Assembly (NCBI GenBank): GCA_023435895.1
Contig: JAEZLH010000002.1
Coordinates: 1-31,178 of the forward strand
Reading direction: 5' to 3'
DNA length: 31,178 nt
DNA from: Bacillota bacterium
GTDB lineage: Bacteria > Bacillota > Clostridia > Lachnospirales > Lachnospiraceae
The notes under the pieces are model-generated. The model worked only from the letters and a program-made list of their open reading frames with translations, did not search any database and was not told where the DNA came from. How positions within the stretch are numbered: position 1 is the first letter of the stretch; the number at the start of each line of letters is the position of its first letter. Position numbers and translations under genes: made by a program. Shown here piece by piece: positions 16,781 to 25,684 of this stretch.

Positions 16781-17971
16781 TTATAAATTTTTATTTTTAA
16801 GAAGATTTGCTATATCCGATATACTCTTGGGTGAACCAGAAGTTTCGTTACCTTCCACTTCGTCTTTCTTTTCAACTGTTTCAATTGGTTCTATCACATT
16901 ACTTTCAATTGACTTTGTCTGAGTTCTAGCAATATCTTGCAAAGAAGCTCCCCCTCTAGACTCGCGGGCCTTGCTTTTCTTTGAAGCTTTCGAAACATTT
17001 TTCTTTATTAACTCATCCACATCAATCTTATCCATATATTTGTTAACAAAATATTGTTGAGTAATTGCAAATACACTACCTGCAATCCAATATAAACCGA
17101 TACCAATCGGGAAGGAGATACAGAAGAATAATGACATAATAGGCATAACGATATTCATAGAGTTCATAGCTGCAGCTGCAGGATTATCCTTATTATCAAC
17201 TTGCTTTGTTTGCATCTGCTTACCCTGAATAAACTGTAATCCCGCTGCAATAATTGGAATTAAAATAGCAGGGAATGCAAGACCAGGATGATTTGCAATA
17301 TTCAAACCAAAAAACTCATTGGTATGATTAATCATTCCAACCTTATCTTGAATTATTTCAGTTAATTGAGGTATCTGCTTAGATAATTCCTTCCACTGAT
17401 CATCTCCAAATTTAGCCAAAACATTAATAATATGGTTGGAGTCAGAAGCATTCATCCTAACATTGAGTTTGCCTGCTTTTGCAATATCTAACACTTTTTG
17501 TCCATAACCATTGCCAGATGAAATCTGATCTGCAATAGGCTGATACATTCCTTTTACTTTACTTACATAAGCAGGAATATTACTGATTACATAATATAAA
17601 GAAAACATGATTGGTAACTGTATAATAACAGGAAGACAACCCGAAGTAGGATTTGCACCGTATTTTTCATATATAGCCTGATTTTCTGCCTGCATTTTTC
17701 TTAAGGAAGCTTCATCCTTTTTACCCTTATATTTTGCTTGAATCTTCTGCAATTCCGGATTCATTTTTGAGGATAACTTAGTAAATTTCTGTTGTCTGAT
17801 CGTTAAAGGGAGCATTGCAGCCCTCATCAAAAATGTAAATATAAAGATACATAACGCAATATTTTGAATGCCAAATAAATTAAAAAAGTTATAGATTGCA
17901 TTCATAATAATGCCTAATAGACCTACAATCGGTCCTAATGGTCCACCGGTCTGTGTTAATAATGTAATCAC
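16781..17971 (-). CDS. yidC: Membrane protein insertase YidC (SpoIIIJ/OxaA)
   Basis: YidC inserts membrane proteins alone or with SecYEG, and in spore formers its SpoIIIJ paralogue is needed for forespore development. The 396-residue protein starts with GTG, eight bases after AAGGAGG. Core features are a first hydrophobic segment near 13-35 and a second at 38-57 with the groove arginine at position 50 (FLMRAAMLP). The basic cytoplasmic hairpin about 60-105 (QKFTKLSSKMNPELQKIQAKY) follows, then GCLPVIIQLPIMFSLYYVI. Later membrane segments include AIMSLFFCISFPIGIGLYW-like sequence near 285-305. The loop after the third segment (about 140-225) is longer than usual. I see no lipobox at the N-terminus, unlike Bacillus SpoIIIJ. 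A charged tail follows residue 335. Confidence 0.95.
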   Translation of the reverse strand: MITLLTQTGGPLGPIVGLLGIIMNAIYNFFNLFGIQNIALCIFIFTFLMRAAMLPLTIRQQKFTKLSSKMNPELQKIQAKYKGKKDEASLRKMQAENQAIYEKYGANPTSGCLPVIIQLPIMFSLYYVISNIPAYVSKVKGMYQPIADQISSGNGYGQKVLDIAKAGKLNVRMNASDSNHIINVLAKFGDDQWKELSKQIPQLTEIIQDKVGMINHTNEFFGLNIANHPGLAFPAILIPIIAAGLQFIQGKQMQTKQVDNKDNPAAAAMNSMNIVMPIMSLFFCISFPIGIGLYWIAGSVFAITQQYFVNKYMDKIDVDELIKKNVSKASKKSKARESRGGASLQDIARTQTKSIESNVIEPIETVEKKDEVEGNETSGSPKSISDIANLLKNKNL

Positions 17972-18046
17972 GAATTTTTCCTCCTTAGAGTTATTGTCCC
18001 GTTGACAATAGATTATAAATGAAGTTTTATTAACTTCTCATTTTCT

Positions 18047-18265
18047 TTACGGTACCGGGTCGTATCCTCCCTTATGAAAAGGATGACACCTTAAAACCCT
18101 TCTTACAGCTAAATAGGTTCCCTTTATCACTCCATATTTCTCCAGTGCCTGTATAGCATACAAAGAACAGGAAGGCACATAGATACAACTTGATGTTCTC
18201 TTAAGCGGAGAAATATATTTTCGATAGAATTTTATTATCAATATAAGAATTTTCTTAACAATCAC
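18047..18265 (-). CDS. yidD: Membrane protein insertion efficiency factor YidD
   Basis: This small, amphipathic, membrane-associated 72-residue protein helps YidC-dependent insertion in relatives. The family signature is clear: an N-terminal amphipathic helix, then YVPSCSLYAIQAL (about 29-41) and the C-terminal RCHPFHKGGYDPVP with its conserved cysteine. It starts with GTG; AGGGG lies a short distance upstream. It sits 27 bases after rnpA and 75 before yidC in the conserved rpmH-rnpA-yidD-yidC order. Confidence 0.95.
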   Translation of the reverse strand: MIVKKILILIIKFYRKYISPLKRTSSCIYVPSCSLYAIQALEKYGVIKGTYLAVRRVLRCHPFHKGGYDPVP

Positions 18266-18292
18266 TTTGATACCCCTAATATTAACCTTCTC

Positions 18293-18646
18293 TTATATGT
18301 TAATCTGTCCTTCTTTTCCTACTTTATGGAGTTTAATCAAATGCAATAATGCACTTTCTATTTCACTGTAACCTTTTTCTTTTGCTCCTACTCGAGCCAC
18401 AACGATAATGTCTAATCCACTTAATATACTATCCTCTGATAATCGATAGCTCTCCCTGATCAACCTGGTTATTCTGTGTCTAACAACACTATTGCCAACT
18501 TTTTTACTGACCGATATTCCAATTCGGTTATGGTTGAATTCGTTCCTCTTCAAATACATGATCAAATACTTATTCGCAAATGATTTTCCGGTACGATAAA
18601 TTTCTTTAAAATCTTCGTTGTTTTTTAATGATTCAGTATTTTTCAT
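18293..18646 (-). CDS. rnpA: Ribonuclease P protein component RnpA
   Basis: RnpA is the protein subunit of RNase P, which matures the 5' ends of tRNAs by helping the RNA subunit bind pre-tRNA. The 117-residue length is normal. The family signature is present as KKVGNSVVRHR followed by RLIRESYR (about 48-68), and RIGISVSKKVG gives the central strand. The ATG is preceded only by a weak, distant purine stretch, so translation may depend on upstream structure. It follows rpmH by about 236 bases that contain two hairpins. Confidence 0.96.
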   Translation of the reverse strand: MKNTESLKNNEDFKEIYRTGKSFANKYLIMYLKRNEFNHNRIGISVSKKVGNSVVRHRITRLIRESYRLSEDSILSGLDIIVVARVGAKEKGYSEIESALLHLIKLHKVGKEGQINI

Positions 18647-18746
18647 TCTAATTTAGCCTTTTCTTTCTAATAAAACCGATTGTTTTATTAGTTTACCGTT
18701 ATATTATCCGGCTGATAATTACTAATGTATCGCTTAAATTATAATA

Positions 18747-18787
18747 CAAGTGAATTCATTAACATTAAAATGTTCTGAATTCACTTG
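18747..18787 (-). other. 41-base hairpin in the rpmH-rnpA spacer
   Basis: Perfect 12-bp arms CAAGTGAATTCA and TGAATTCACTTG enclose a smaller AACATT/AATGTT stem. On the - strand it is followed by TATTATAATTTAAG and not by a T-run, so it is not a clear terminator. It could be an RNA processing or stabilising structure upstream of rnpA, or an operator over a TATAAT-containing promoter. Confidence 0.55.
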
Positions 18788-18860
18788 CTATTAACCACTA
18801 GTAACTATATTGTTTTCAATACAAGATATGAAGTTTTTCATTTCTTGTTATGACATAGAA

Positions 18861-18884
18861 GAAAAGGTCACAAAATTGCGACCT
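18861..18884 (-). terminator. Weak terminator or attenuator after rpmH
   Basis: On the - strand AGGTCGCAA pairs with TTGTGACCT (one G-U), followed by TTTTCTTC. The stem overlaps the end of the rpmH stop codon. It would reduce read-through into rnpA, a common arrangement that keeps L34 in excess over RnpA. Confidence 0.5.
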
Positions 18885-19017
18885 ATGCTGATAATTTCTT
18901 TCTTCCTTTTGCTCTTCTGGCAGATAATACTTTTCTACCATTTGCTGTCGCCATTCTTGCTCTAAATCCATGAACTTTAGAATGAGATCTCTTTTTCGGT
19001 TGGAATGTCATTTTCAT
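18883..19017 (-). CDS. rpmH: 50S ribosomal protein L34
   Basis: The 44-residue frame reads MKMTFQPKKRSHSKVHGF and continues RARMATANGRKVLSARRAKG to RKKLSA, a full-length and highly typical L34. A strong AAGGAGGTG lies just before the first ATG; a second ATG two codons later is possible but less well spaced. It is the first gene leftward from oriC and heads the rpmH-rnpA-yidD-yidC-khpB group. Its promoter would lie within the oriC-side region 19025-19200. Confidence 0.97.
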   Translation of the reverse strand: MKMTFQPKKRSHSKVHGFRARMATANGRKVLSARRAKGRKKLSA

Positions 19018-19220
19018 TACTCTGCACCTCCTTTTAACTGTACCGTGCATTTTGGTAAGCGAATTTTATCTTTTATACTCAAAAATATAAAATACTTTTG
19101 AATTATATTGTCATGACAAAATGAAATGGCATAGCTATTCACTTTGTATGCATATTGGAATATCATATCCATTATAGTAGGAATCAACGTTTCCGTCAAG
19201 TAAATATTTTGCTTATAAAG

Positions 19221-19437
19221 TATTCACATCTTGTGGAAATCTGGATTTCTTCTTATTTATATGTGAAAATGTTGATACTTTTAATTCTTATGTGGATAAT
19301 TTGTGTTTTTCATTCCAATATTATACCTCTATTCTTAGTTTTATACACATTTGCCGTTTGTGAATAATGTGATTTTCTTTATCAACATTTTCACAAGCCC
19401 TATTTTCCTATTACTAATAAAAAGTAATTTATCCACA
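19221..19437. other. oriC part 1: DnaA-box cluster between rpmH and dnaA
   Basis: Two perfect DnaA boxes are present: TGTGGATAA at 19291-19299 and TTATCCACA at 19429-19437. One-mismatch boxes are TTATACACA (19341-19349), TGTGAATAA (19359-19367) and TTATCAACA (19379-19387); weaker ones are TGTGGAAAT (19232-19240) and TGTTGATAC (19270-19278). The flanking rpmH and dnaA genes diverge from here, and gene direction switches at this point. This is the expected upstream half of a bipartite Firmicute origin and would also let DnaA regulate its own gene. Confidence 0.88.
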
Positions 19438-19524
19438 GCTTAATGGAAGAAAGCCATATTCACCATTGAAAATTTACTACTTTTGTTATAAGATATATTT
19501 ATGTGAGTATTAATGGAGGCAATA

Positions 19525-20877
19525 ATGAAAAATATAATTGAAACAAAATGGGATGATATATTAAAATATTTGATATCAGAATACGGGATTACCGACGTAT
19601 CTTATACCACTTGGTTAAAACCCTTGAAAGTATATGATGTGGTCGATCATGTAATCACCATTCTTATTAATGATGACCGGATTGGGCCTCCAAGTCTTAA
19701 CGTAATACGTAATAAATATGAATTATTATTAAAAGTTTCGATAGAAGAGATAATGAATGAACCTTATGAAATAAAATTTGTTCTAAAGAGTCAAATTGAT
19801 ACTGTTGAAAAAGCAGTGGAGCCCGTTGCTACTACTAAGAAGAGTAACGGTCCCACCTTTTTAAATACAAGATATACATTTGATACTTTTGTGGTAGGTG
19901 GAAATAATGAATTTGCAAGGGCTGCAGCACTAGCCGTTGCAGAAAACCCTGGCGAAATCTATAATCCCCTCTTTATATATGGAGGCGTTGGTCTTGGTAA
20001 AACCCATTTAATGCATTCTATTGCCCATTTTGTATTAGATCAAAATCCTGATACAAAAGTACTTTATGTAACCAGCGAAAAATTTACTAATGAGTTAATT
20101 GACTCGATTCAAAAAAATACAACCACACAATTTCGAGAAAAATACCGATCCATAGATATTTTGCTAATTGATGATATTCAGTTCATTATCGGTAAAGAAA
20201 GAACACAGGAAGAGTTCTTCCACACGTTCAATACCTTACATGAATCAAAAAGACAGATTATCATTTCAAGTGATCGCCCTCCTAAAGAAATGCTTACTTT
20301 AGAGGACAGGCTTCGTTCCCGCTTTGAACATGGTTTGCTTGCAGATATTCAATCACCCGATTATGAGACTAGAATGGCTATCCTTCGCAAGAAAGAAGAA
20401 CTTGATGGATTAAAGATTGATGAAGAGGTTATGGCTTATATCGCTACAAATATTAAATCTAATATTCGTGAGCTGGAAGGAGCCCTTACTAAAATTGTTG
20501 CATTTTCAAGGCTTAAGAAAAGAGAATTGAACCTTATCCTAGCAGAAGAAGCATTGCAAGACATTATTTCACCCAATGAAAAGAAGGTTATCACACCTGA
20601 GTTTATTGTTGAGGTTGTTTCTGAACACTACGGTCTGACTCCAAATGATATTTATTCTAAGGATAAAAGCAGAAGTATTTCATATCCTAGACAGATTGTA
20701 ATGTATTTATGCAGAAAATTAACGGATATTTCCGTTACAGAAATCGGTAAAATCCTTGGTAATAGGGATCATTCCACTGTTTTACATGGCTGTGAAAAGG
20801 TATCAAACGATATCTCTACCGATTCTTCTTTACATAATACAATTGATGTATTAATAAAGAAGATTAATCCAGAATAA
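19525..20877 (+). CDS. dnaA: Chromosomal replication initiator DnaA
   Basis: DnaA-ATP binds the boxes at oriC, forms a filament and opens the duplex. I start it at the ATG at 19525 because TGGAGG lies five bases upstream; an earlier in-frame ATG at 19513 is part of that ribosome-binding site. The 450-residue product has domain I (about 1-80, with TWLKPL) that binds partner proteins, and a short linker to about 105. The AAA+ domain III has Walker A GGVGLGKTH at 153-161 and Walker B LLIDDIQF near 213-220. C-terminal domain IV has the DNA-binding signature RDHSTVLHGCEKV. DnaA boxes lie on both sides of the gene. Confidence 0.97.
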   Translation: MKNIIETKWDDILKYLISEYGITDVSYTTWLKPLKVYDVVDHVITILINDDRIGPPSLNVIRNKYELLLKVSIEEIMNEPYEIKFVLKSQIDTVEKAVEPVATTKKSNGPTFLNTRYTFDTFVVGGNNEFARAAALAVAENPGEIYNPLFIYGGVGLGKTHLMHSIAHFVLDQNPDTKVLYVTSEKFTNELIDSIQKNTTTQFREKYRSIDILLIDDIQFIIGKERTQEEFFHTFNTLHESKRQIIISSDRPPKEMLTLEDRLRSRFEHGLLADIQSPDYETRMAILRKKEELDGLKIDEEVMAYIATNIKSNIRELEGALTKIVAFSRLKKRELNLILAEEALQDIISPNEKKVITPEFIVEVVSEHYGLTPNDIYSKDKSRSISYPRQIVMYLCRKLTDISVTEIGKILGNRDHSTVLHGCEKVSNDISTDSSLHNTIDVLIKKINPE

Positions 20878-20882
20878 AGATA

Positions 20883-21139
20883 GGTTGATAATCTGTTGAT
20901 AATTAGTTGATAAAAAGTTGATACTCTGTTTATGAATATATTTTACATTTTTTGTATACTTTACTATACCGAGTTTTCCACATATTACAACACAGATTTT
21001 TAAGGAGTTATCAAGGCCCTAAATACCCTGTTTTTAAGGGGTTAGGACCGATATCAACATTTACACAATGCATATTACTATGATTACTAAGAATCTTTTA
21101 TATATTTATCTATTTAAACGTGAAGGGAGATTATACACA
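20883..21139. other. oriC part 2: iterons and DnaA boxes between dnaA and dnaN
   Basis: GTTGATA occurs four times at 20884, 20895, 20906 and 20917, exactly 11 bases apart, each the core of a TTATCAAC-type DnaA box; the second (20894-20902) is TTATCAACA on the other strand. Further candidates are TTTTCCACA at 20974-20982, ATATCAACA at 21051-21059 and TTATACACA at 21131-21139. The AT-rich stretch 20930-20970 could be the unwinding element. An imperfect hairpin (GGCCCTAA with TTAGGACC) lies at 21015-21049. Confidence 0.75.
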
Positions 21140-21140
21140 G

Positions 21141-22250
21141 ATGAAAATCCAATGTCATAAAGCGGATCTTTTAAACGGTGTTAATATAGCTTTAAAAGCA
21201 GTGCCAGTAAAGTCAACAATGCCGATTCTGGAATGTCTGATTATAGAGGTAACCGATAATAGTATTAAACTAATAGCAAATGATATGGAATTAGCCATTG
21301 AAACTATTATTAAAGGAACGATAATTGAAAAAGGTGTTGTAGCATTAAACGCAAAAGTCTTTTCAGAAATCGTTAGAAGACTTCCTGATAATGAAGTAAG
21401 TATAACAACGGATGCAAATTATATAACAGAAATTATTTGTGAAAAAGCGAAGTTTTCTATTTCTGGTAGGTCCGGGGAGGAATTTCCAAGCTTACCGAAG
21501 ATTGAAAAAGATAAAGCAGTTGTGTTATCCCAATTTTCATTAAAAGAAATTATAAGACAAACCGTATTTTCAATTTCCGATAATGAAAGCAATAAAATAA
21601 TGACAGGTGAACTTTTTGAAATTAAAAAAGATGAGCTTAGAGTAATTTCTCTTGATGGCCATAGAATATCAATTCGTAAAGTCTATATGAAAGATACTTA
21701 TGAAGACAGGAAAGTAATTGTTCCTGGTAAAACCTTAAATGAAATTAGTAAGATATTATCAGGAGAAGCTTCTTCTACTGTCCAAATCTTCTTTACGGAT
21801 AAACATGCATTATTTGAATTTGATAATACTGTTGTGTTAACTAGATTAATTGAAGGGGAATATTATCGTATTGACCAGATGCTTTCCAGTGATTATGAGA
21901 CAAAGGTATCAATTAATAAAAAAGAACTTCAAAGTTGTATTGAAAGAGCCTCACTATTAATCAGGGAGACGGATAAGAAGCCGATTATTATCGAGATAAA
22001 AAATAATAATTTTGAATTAAAGATAAACACAGCCATTGGTTCCATGAATGAAGATATCGATATCACCTTAGAAGGAAAAGATATTATCATTGGATTCAAT
22101 CCTAAATTTTTATTGGATGCATTACGTGTAATTGATGATGAAACCATTGACATTTATTTAATTAATGCAAAGGCTCCTTGTTTTATTCGTGATAAAGAAC
22201 AGTCATATATTTATTTGATATTACCAGTCAATATTAATGTTGCGGCGTAA
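21141..22250 (+). CDS. dnaN: DNA polymerase III beta subunit (sliding clamp) DnaN
   Basis: DnaN is the ring-shaped processivity clamp of the replicative polymerase and a docking site for repair and regulatory proteins. I start at the ATG at 21141, giving 369 residues beginning MKIQCHKADLLNGVNIALKAV, which matches the family start. A GTG frame start at 21120 would run through the AAGGGAG ribosome-binding site. Three similar clamp domains are expected; SGRSGEEFPSLP near residue 112 and LDGHRISIRKV near 172 are typical clamp segments. A DnaA-box-like sequence ends two bases before the start codon. Confidence 0.96.
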   Translation: MKIQCHKADLLNGVNIALKAVPVKSTMPILECLIIEVTDNSIKLIANDMELAIETIIKGTIIEKGVVALNAKVFSEIVRRLPDNEVSITTDANYITEIICEKAKFSISGRSGEEFPSLPKIEKDKAVVLSQFSLKEIIRQTVFSISDNESNKIMTGELFEIKKDELRVISLDGHRISIRKVYMKDTYEDRKVIVPGKTLNEISKILSGEASSTVQIFFTDKHALFEFDNTVVLTRLIEGEYYRIDQMLSSDYETKVSINKKELQSCIERASLLIRETDKKPIIIEIKNNNFELKINTAIGSMNEDIDITLEGKDIIIGFNPKFLLDALRVIDDETIDIYLINAKAPCFIRDKEQSYIYLILPVNINVAA

Positions 22251-22272
22251 GTCAGAAGTGGAGATTAATAAT

Positions 22273-22482
22273 ATGCAGCAAATTAAATTAAGAGATGAAT
22301 TTATTAAATTAGGACAAGCATTAAAGGCTGCCGGATTAGTGGAATCGGGAGTCGATGCAAAAATGGAGATTTTAGACGGTAATGTTAAAGTAAATGGAGC
22401 TGTTGAAATGCAAAGAGGCAAAAAATTATATGACGGCGACCTGGTAGAATATCAGGGAGAACAGATTAAAATTGTGAAGTAA
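22273..22482 (+). CDS. yaaA: S4-domain RNA-binding protein YaaA
   Basis: The 69-residue protein is essentially a single S4-like RNA-binding domain, with LGQALKAAGLVESGVDAK followed by VNGAVEMQRGKKLYDGD. In Bacillus the homologue (YaaA/RlbA) has been linked to ribosome assembly. I choose the ATG at 22273, with GTGGAG nine bases upstream; an earlier TTG frame start overlaps dnaN and lacks such a site. It sits between dnaN and recF, the standard position in Firmicutes. Confidence 0.92.
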   Translation: MQQIKLRDEFIKLGQALKAAGLVESGVDAKMEILDGNVKVNGAVEMQRGKKLYDGDLVEYQGEQIKIVK

Positions 22483-22522
22483 AAGTCTTAATAGAAAAGA
22501 GTAAGGGAATGTTGGTGTTAAT

Positions 22523-23611
22523 ATGATTGTAAAGTCTTTGGAATTAAAGGATTATCGTAATTATAATAATCTCAACATACCCTTTTCTGATGGTGTTAAT
22601 ATTCTATATGGGGGTAATGCACAAGGAAAAACCAATATCCTCGAATCAATCTATCTCTGTGGAACCACAAAATCTCATCGCGGAAATAAGGACCGTGAAA
22701 TGATACAATTCGAAAAGGATGAGGCCCACATAAGGCTCTTTCTCGAAAAAAACCAAATTACCCATCGAATTGATTTACATCTTAAGAAGAATAGAGCAAA
22801 AGGTGTGGCCATAGACGGTATTCCGATAAAAAGACAAGGGGAACTCTTTGGCATGCTCAATCTTGTGTTTTTTTCGCCTGAAGATCTTTATATCATTAAA
22901 GATGGTCCGGGACAGAGAAGAAGATTTTTAGATTTAGAATTATGCCAGTTGGATAAAATTTATCTAAGTGATTTATCCAATTACAATAAAGTTTTGGATC
23001 AAAGAAATAACTTATTAAAGCAAATTGGTTATAACAGGGAATTATTGGATACACTTTCAATATGGGATAGTAAATTAATTGAGTATGGTTGCAGGATCAT
23101 CAAAACAAGAAAAGAATTCATTGTGAGATTGAATGAACTGGTTTTTGGCATACATAAGAGGCTTACCGGAGATAAGGAAGAATTAATCATTCGATATGAG
23201 CCAAATGTGAAAGAGAATGAATTCGAAGAAAAATTAAGAAAGTCTTTGGACCGAGATTTAAATTTGAAGATGACAAATATTGGTCCACACAGGGATGATT
23301 TATGCTTTGAAATCAATCATATTGATATTCGTAAATTCGGTTCTCAGGGACAGCAGCGTACTGCGGCATTGTCTTGTAAATTAGCTGAGATTGAATTGGT
23401 GAAGTCAGTAATTAAAGAAAGCCCAATTCTTTTACTTGATGATGTATTATCAGAGCTGGATCGCCAAAGACAGACTCATTTATTAAATAGCATTGGGGAT
23501 TTACAAACAATTATAACCTGTACGGGTCTAGAGGAGTTTGTGAGTCACCGATTTGATTATGATAGAATATTTCATGTACAAAGCGGAAATGTGGTAGTAG
23601 AAAATAATTAG
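22523..23611 (+). CDS. recF: DNA replication and repair protein RecF
   Basis: RecF is an SMC-like ATPase that, with RecO and RecR, helps load RecA at gaps in duplex DNA. The 362-residue length is normal. Walker A is GGNAQGKT at residues 30-37. The ABC signature region includes FGSQGQQRT (about 272-280), and Walker B with D-loop is ILLLDDVLSELD (about 302-313). Only a weak AAGGGA is seen well upstream of the ATG. It is cotranscribed with dnaN and yaaA by spacing. Confidence 0.96.
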   Translation: MIVKSLELKDYRNYNNLNIPFSDGVNILYGGNAQGKTNILESIYLCGTTKSHRGNKDREMIQFEKDEAHIRLFLEKNQITHRIDLHLKKNRAKGVAIDGIPIKRQGELFGMLNLVFFSPEDLYIIKDGPGQRRRFLDLELCQLDKIYLSDLSNYNKVLDQRNNLLKQIGYNRELLDTLSIWDSKLIEYGCRIIKTRKEFIVRLNELVFGIHKRLTGDKEELIIRYEPNVKENEFEEKLRKSLDRDLNLKMTNIGPHRDDLCFEINHIDIRKFGSQGQQRTAALSCKLAEIELVKSVIKESPILLLDDVLSELDRQRQTHLLNSIGDLQTIITCTGLEEFVSHRFDYDRIFHVQSGNVVVENN

Positions 23612-23646
23612 TTATATTAATCATAAACAAGCGAAAACAGGTTACC

Positions 23647-23749
23647 GAAGAACGAGCTTCATCTACGATGAGAGTTCTTCAATAAACGGAGAAATTCTTC
23701 TTAGTAGAGAAAGAAGAATTCTCTTGCAATATGGAGGAGAAATTCTCCT
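23647..23749 (+). promoter_or_regulatory. Three consecutive hairpins in the recF-gyrB spacer
   Basis: Hairpin 1 pairs GAAGAAC (23647-23653) with GTTCTTC (23674-23680), with an inner CTTCATC/GATGAG. Hairpin 2 pairs 23689-23702 with 23711-23723 (one bulged A). Hairpin 3 is AGGAGAA/TTCTCCT at 23735-23749. GGAGAAATTCT is repeated at 23688 and 23737. None ends in a T-run. The gyrB ribosome-binding site GCGGAGG follows at 23755-23761. The structures may control or process the gyrB leader; no remB/yaaB gene is present in this spacer, although Bacillus has one there. Confidence 0.5.
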
Positions 23750-23773
23750 AGGAAGCGGAGGATTGAATATAGT

Positions 23774-25684
23774 ATGAGTAATGAATACGGCGCAGAACAA
23801 ATACAGATATTGGAAGGACTTGAAGCGGTAAGGAAAAGACCCGGTATGTATATCGGATCAACCTCATCCAAAGGTTTGCATCATTTGGTTTATGAGATCG
23901 TTGATAATGCAATAGATGAGGCCCTTGCAGGTTATTGTGATACCATCGAAGTAACCATTAATGAAGACAATTCCATAACAGTTGTAGATAACGGAAGAGG
24001 TATTCCGGTAGGAATCAACCAAAAGAAGGGAATTTCCAGTGTTGAGGTTGTATTTACAATTCTTCATGCTGGAGGAAAGTTTGGCGGTGGTGGATATAAA
24101 GTATCTGGTGGTCTCCATGGAGTAGGTGCATCCGTTGTTAATGCATTATCTGAGTGGTTAACCGTTGAGATTTGTGTGGATGGAAAGAAATATTTCCAAC
24201 GATATGAAAGAGGAAAGGCAGCGAAGAAACTAGAAGAGATCGGTGATACCGATTGTAGGGGAACTACCGTAACCTTTTTACCTGATAAAGAGATTTTCGA
24301 AGAAACAATATATGACTATGAAATATTAAAACAAAGACTTCGTGAAATGGCCTTTTTAACAAAAAATATAAAAATTATACTTCGTGACAAAAGGGAAGAA
24401 GTGTTAAACGAAAAAGAATTCCATTATGCTGGAGGTATTAAGGAATATGTTGAATACCTGAACCGCCATAAAGATCCATTATATCCGGATATTATATACT
24501 GTGAAGGACAAAGGGATACGGTATGGGTAGAGGTTGCTTTCCAGCATAACAATACTTATACAGAAAGTGTTTATAGCTTTGTTAATAATATTACCACTCC
24601 CGAAGGTGGAACCCACCTCGCCGGATTTAAAAACGCAATTACAAAGACCTTTAATGATTATGCGAGGTCTATGAAGTTTTTAAAAGACAGTGATACTAAT
24701 TTATCAGGTGAGGATATTAGAGAAGGCCTTACTGCAATTATCAGTATCAAGATACCGGAGCCTCAATTTGAAGGCCAGACAAAGCAAAAACTCGGTAATA
24801 GTGAAGCGAGAGGTGCAGTAGATAATGTTGTTAGTGAGCAACTTACTTATTATCTAGAGCAAAATCCAAATATAGCAAAAATGATATGTGAAAAATCAAT
24901 CATGGCCCAAAGAGCAAGGGATGCTGCTAGAAAAGCAAGAGATTTAACCAGAAGAAAAACGGCACTAGAAGGAATGAGTTTACCGGGTAAATTAGCCGAC
25001 TGTTCCGAAAAAGATCCTTCTAAGAGTGAAATTTATATCGTTGAGGGTGATTCTGCGGGTGGTTCTGCAAAGACAGCAAGATCAAGAGCAACTCAGGCAA
25101 TTTTACCGCTTCGAGGTAAAATACTGAATGTTGAAAAGTCAAGGCTTGATAAAATATTAGTAAATAATGAGATTAGGGCTATGATTACGGCGTTTGGTAC
25201 CGGAATTTCAGATGATTTTGACATTGCGAAATTACGTTATCATAAGATTATTATTATGACGGATGCGGACGTAGATGGTGCACATATCAGTACCTTATTA
25301 CTGACTTTCTTCTATCGCTTTATGCCTGATTTAATTAAGCAGGGATATGTATATATGGCTCAACCACCGCTTTATAAAGTGGAGAAGAATAAAACGGTAC
25401 GGTATGCATATAGCGATGATGAATTAAATCAGATATTAACAGAAGTAGGTCGAGACGGTAATAATAAAATTCAACGTTATAAAGGTCTTGGAGAGATGGA
25501 TGCAGAGCAGCTTTGGGAAACTACTATGGATCCCGAACGAAGAGTGCTTCTTAGAGTAATCATGGATGAAGAAGAGTCCTCAGAAATAGATTTAACTTTT
25601 ACTACCTTAATGGGAGATAAAGTAGAACCAAGAAGAGAATTTATAGAAACAAACGCAAAATATGTAAAGAATTTAGATATCTAA
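23774..25684 (+). CDS. gyrB: DNA gyrase subunit B
   Basis: GyrB is the ATPase subunit of gyrase, which with GyrA introduces negative supercoils. The 636-residue length is that of the short Gram-positive form. The GHKL ATPase domain shows Glu41 and Asn45 in YEIVDNAIDEA and Asp72 in VDNGRGIP, with GGLHGVGASVVNAL at 112-125. The TOPRIM domain has EGDSAGGSAK (424-433), PLRGKILNVE and the metal-binding DADVDG at 497-502. The C-terminal IQRYKGLGEMDAEQLWETTM is standard. GCGGAGG lies 12 bases before the ATG. Confidence 0.98.
   Translation: MSNEYGAEQIQILEGLEAVRKRPGMYIGSTSSKGLHHLVYEIVDNAIDEALAGYCDTIEVTINEDNSITVVDNGRGIPVGINQKKGISSVEVVFTILHAGGKFGGGGYKVSGGLHGVGASVVNALSEWLTVEICVDGKKYFQRYERGKAAKKLEEIGDTDCRGTTVTFLPDKEIFEETIYDYEILKQRLREMAFLTKNIKIILRDKREEVLNEKEFHYAGGIKEYVEYLNRHKDPLYPDIIYCEGQRDTVWVEVAFQHNNTYTESVYSFVNNITTPEGGTHLAGFKNAITKTFNDYARSMKFLKDSDTNLSGEDIREGLTAIISIKIPEPQFEGQTKQKLGNSEARGAVDNVVSEQLTYYLEQNPNIAKMICEKSIMAQRARDAARKARDLTRRKTALEGMSLPGKLADCSEKDPSKSEIYIVEGDSAGGSAKTARSRATQAILPLRGKILNVEKSRLDKILVNNEIRAMITAFGTGISDDFDIAKLRYHKIIIMTDADVDGAHISTLLLTFFYRFMPDLIKQGYVYMAQPPLYKVEKNKTVRYAYSDDELNQILTEVGRDGNNKIQRYKGLGEMDAEQLWETTMDPERRVLLRVIMDEEESSEIDLTFTTLMGDKVEPRREFIETNAKYVKNLDI

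Noticed and set aside
19155..19367. 70-codon frame upstream of dnaA
   Set aside because: Lies across the DnaA-box cluster, lacks a ribosome-binding site and has no recognisable protein features.
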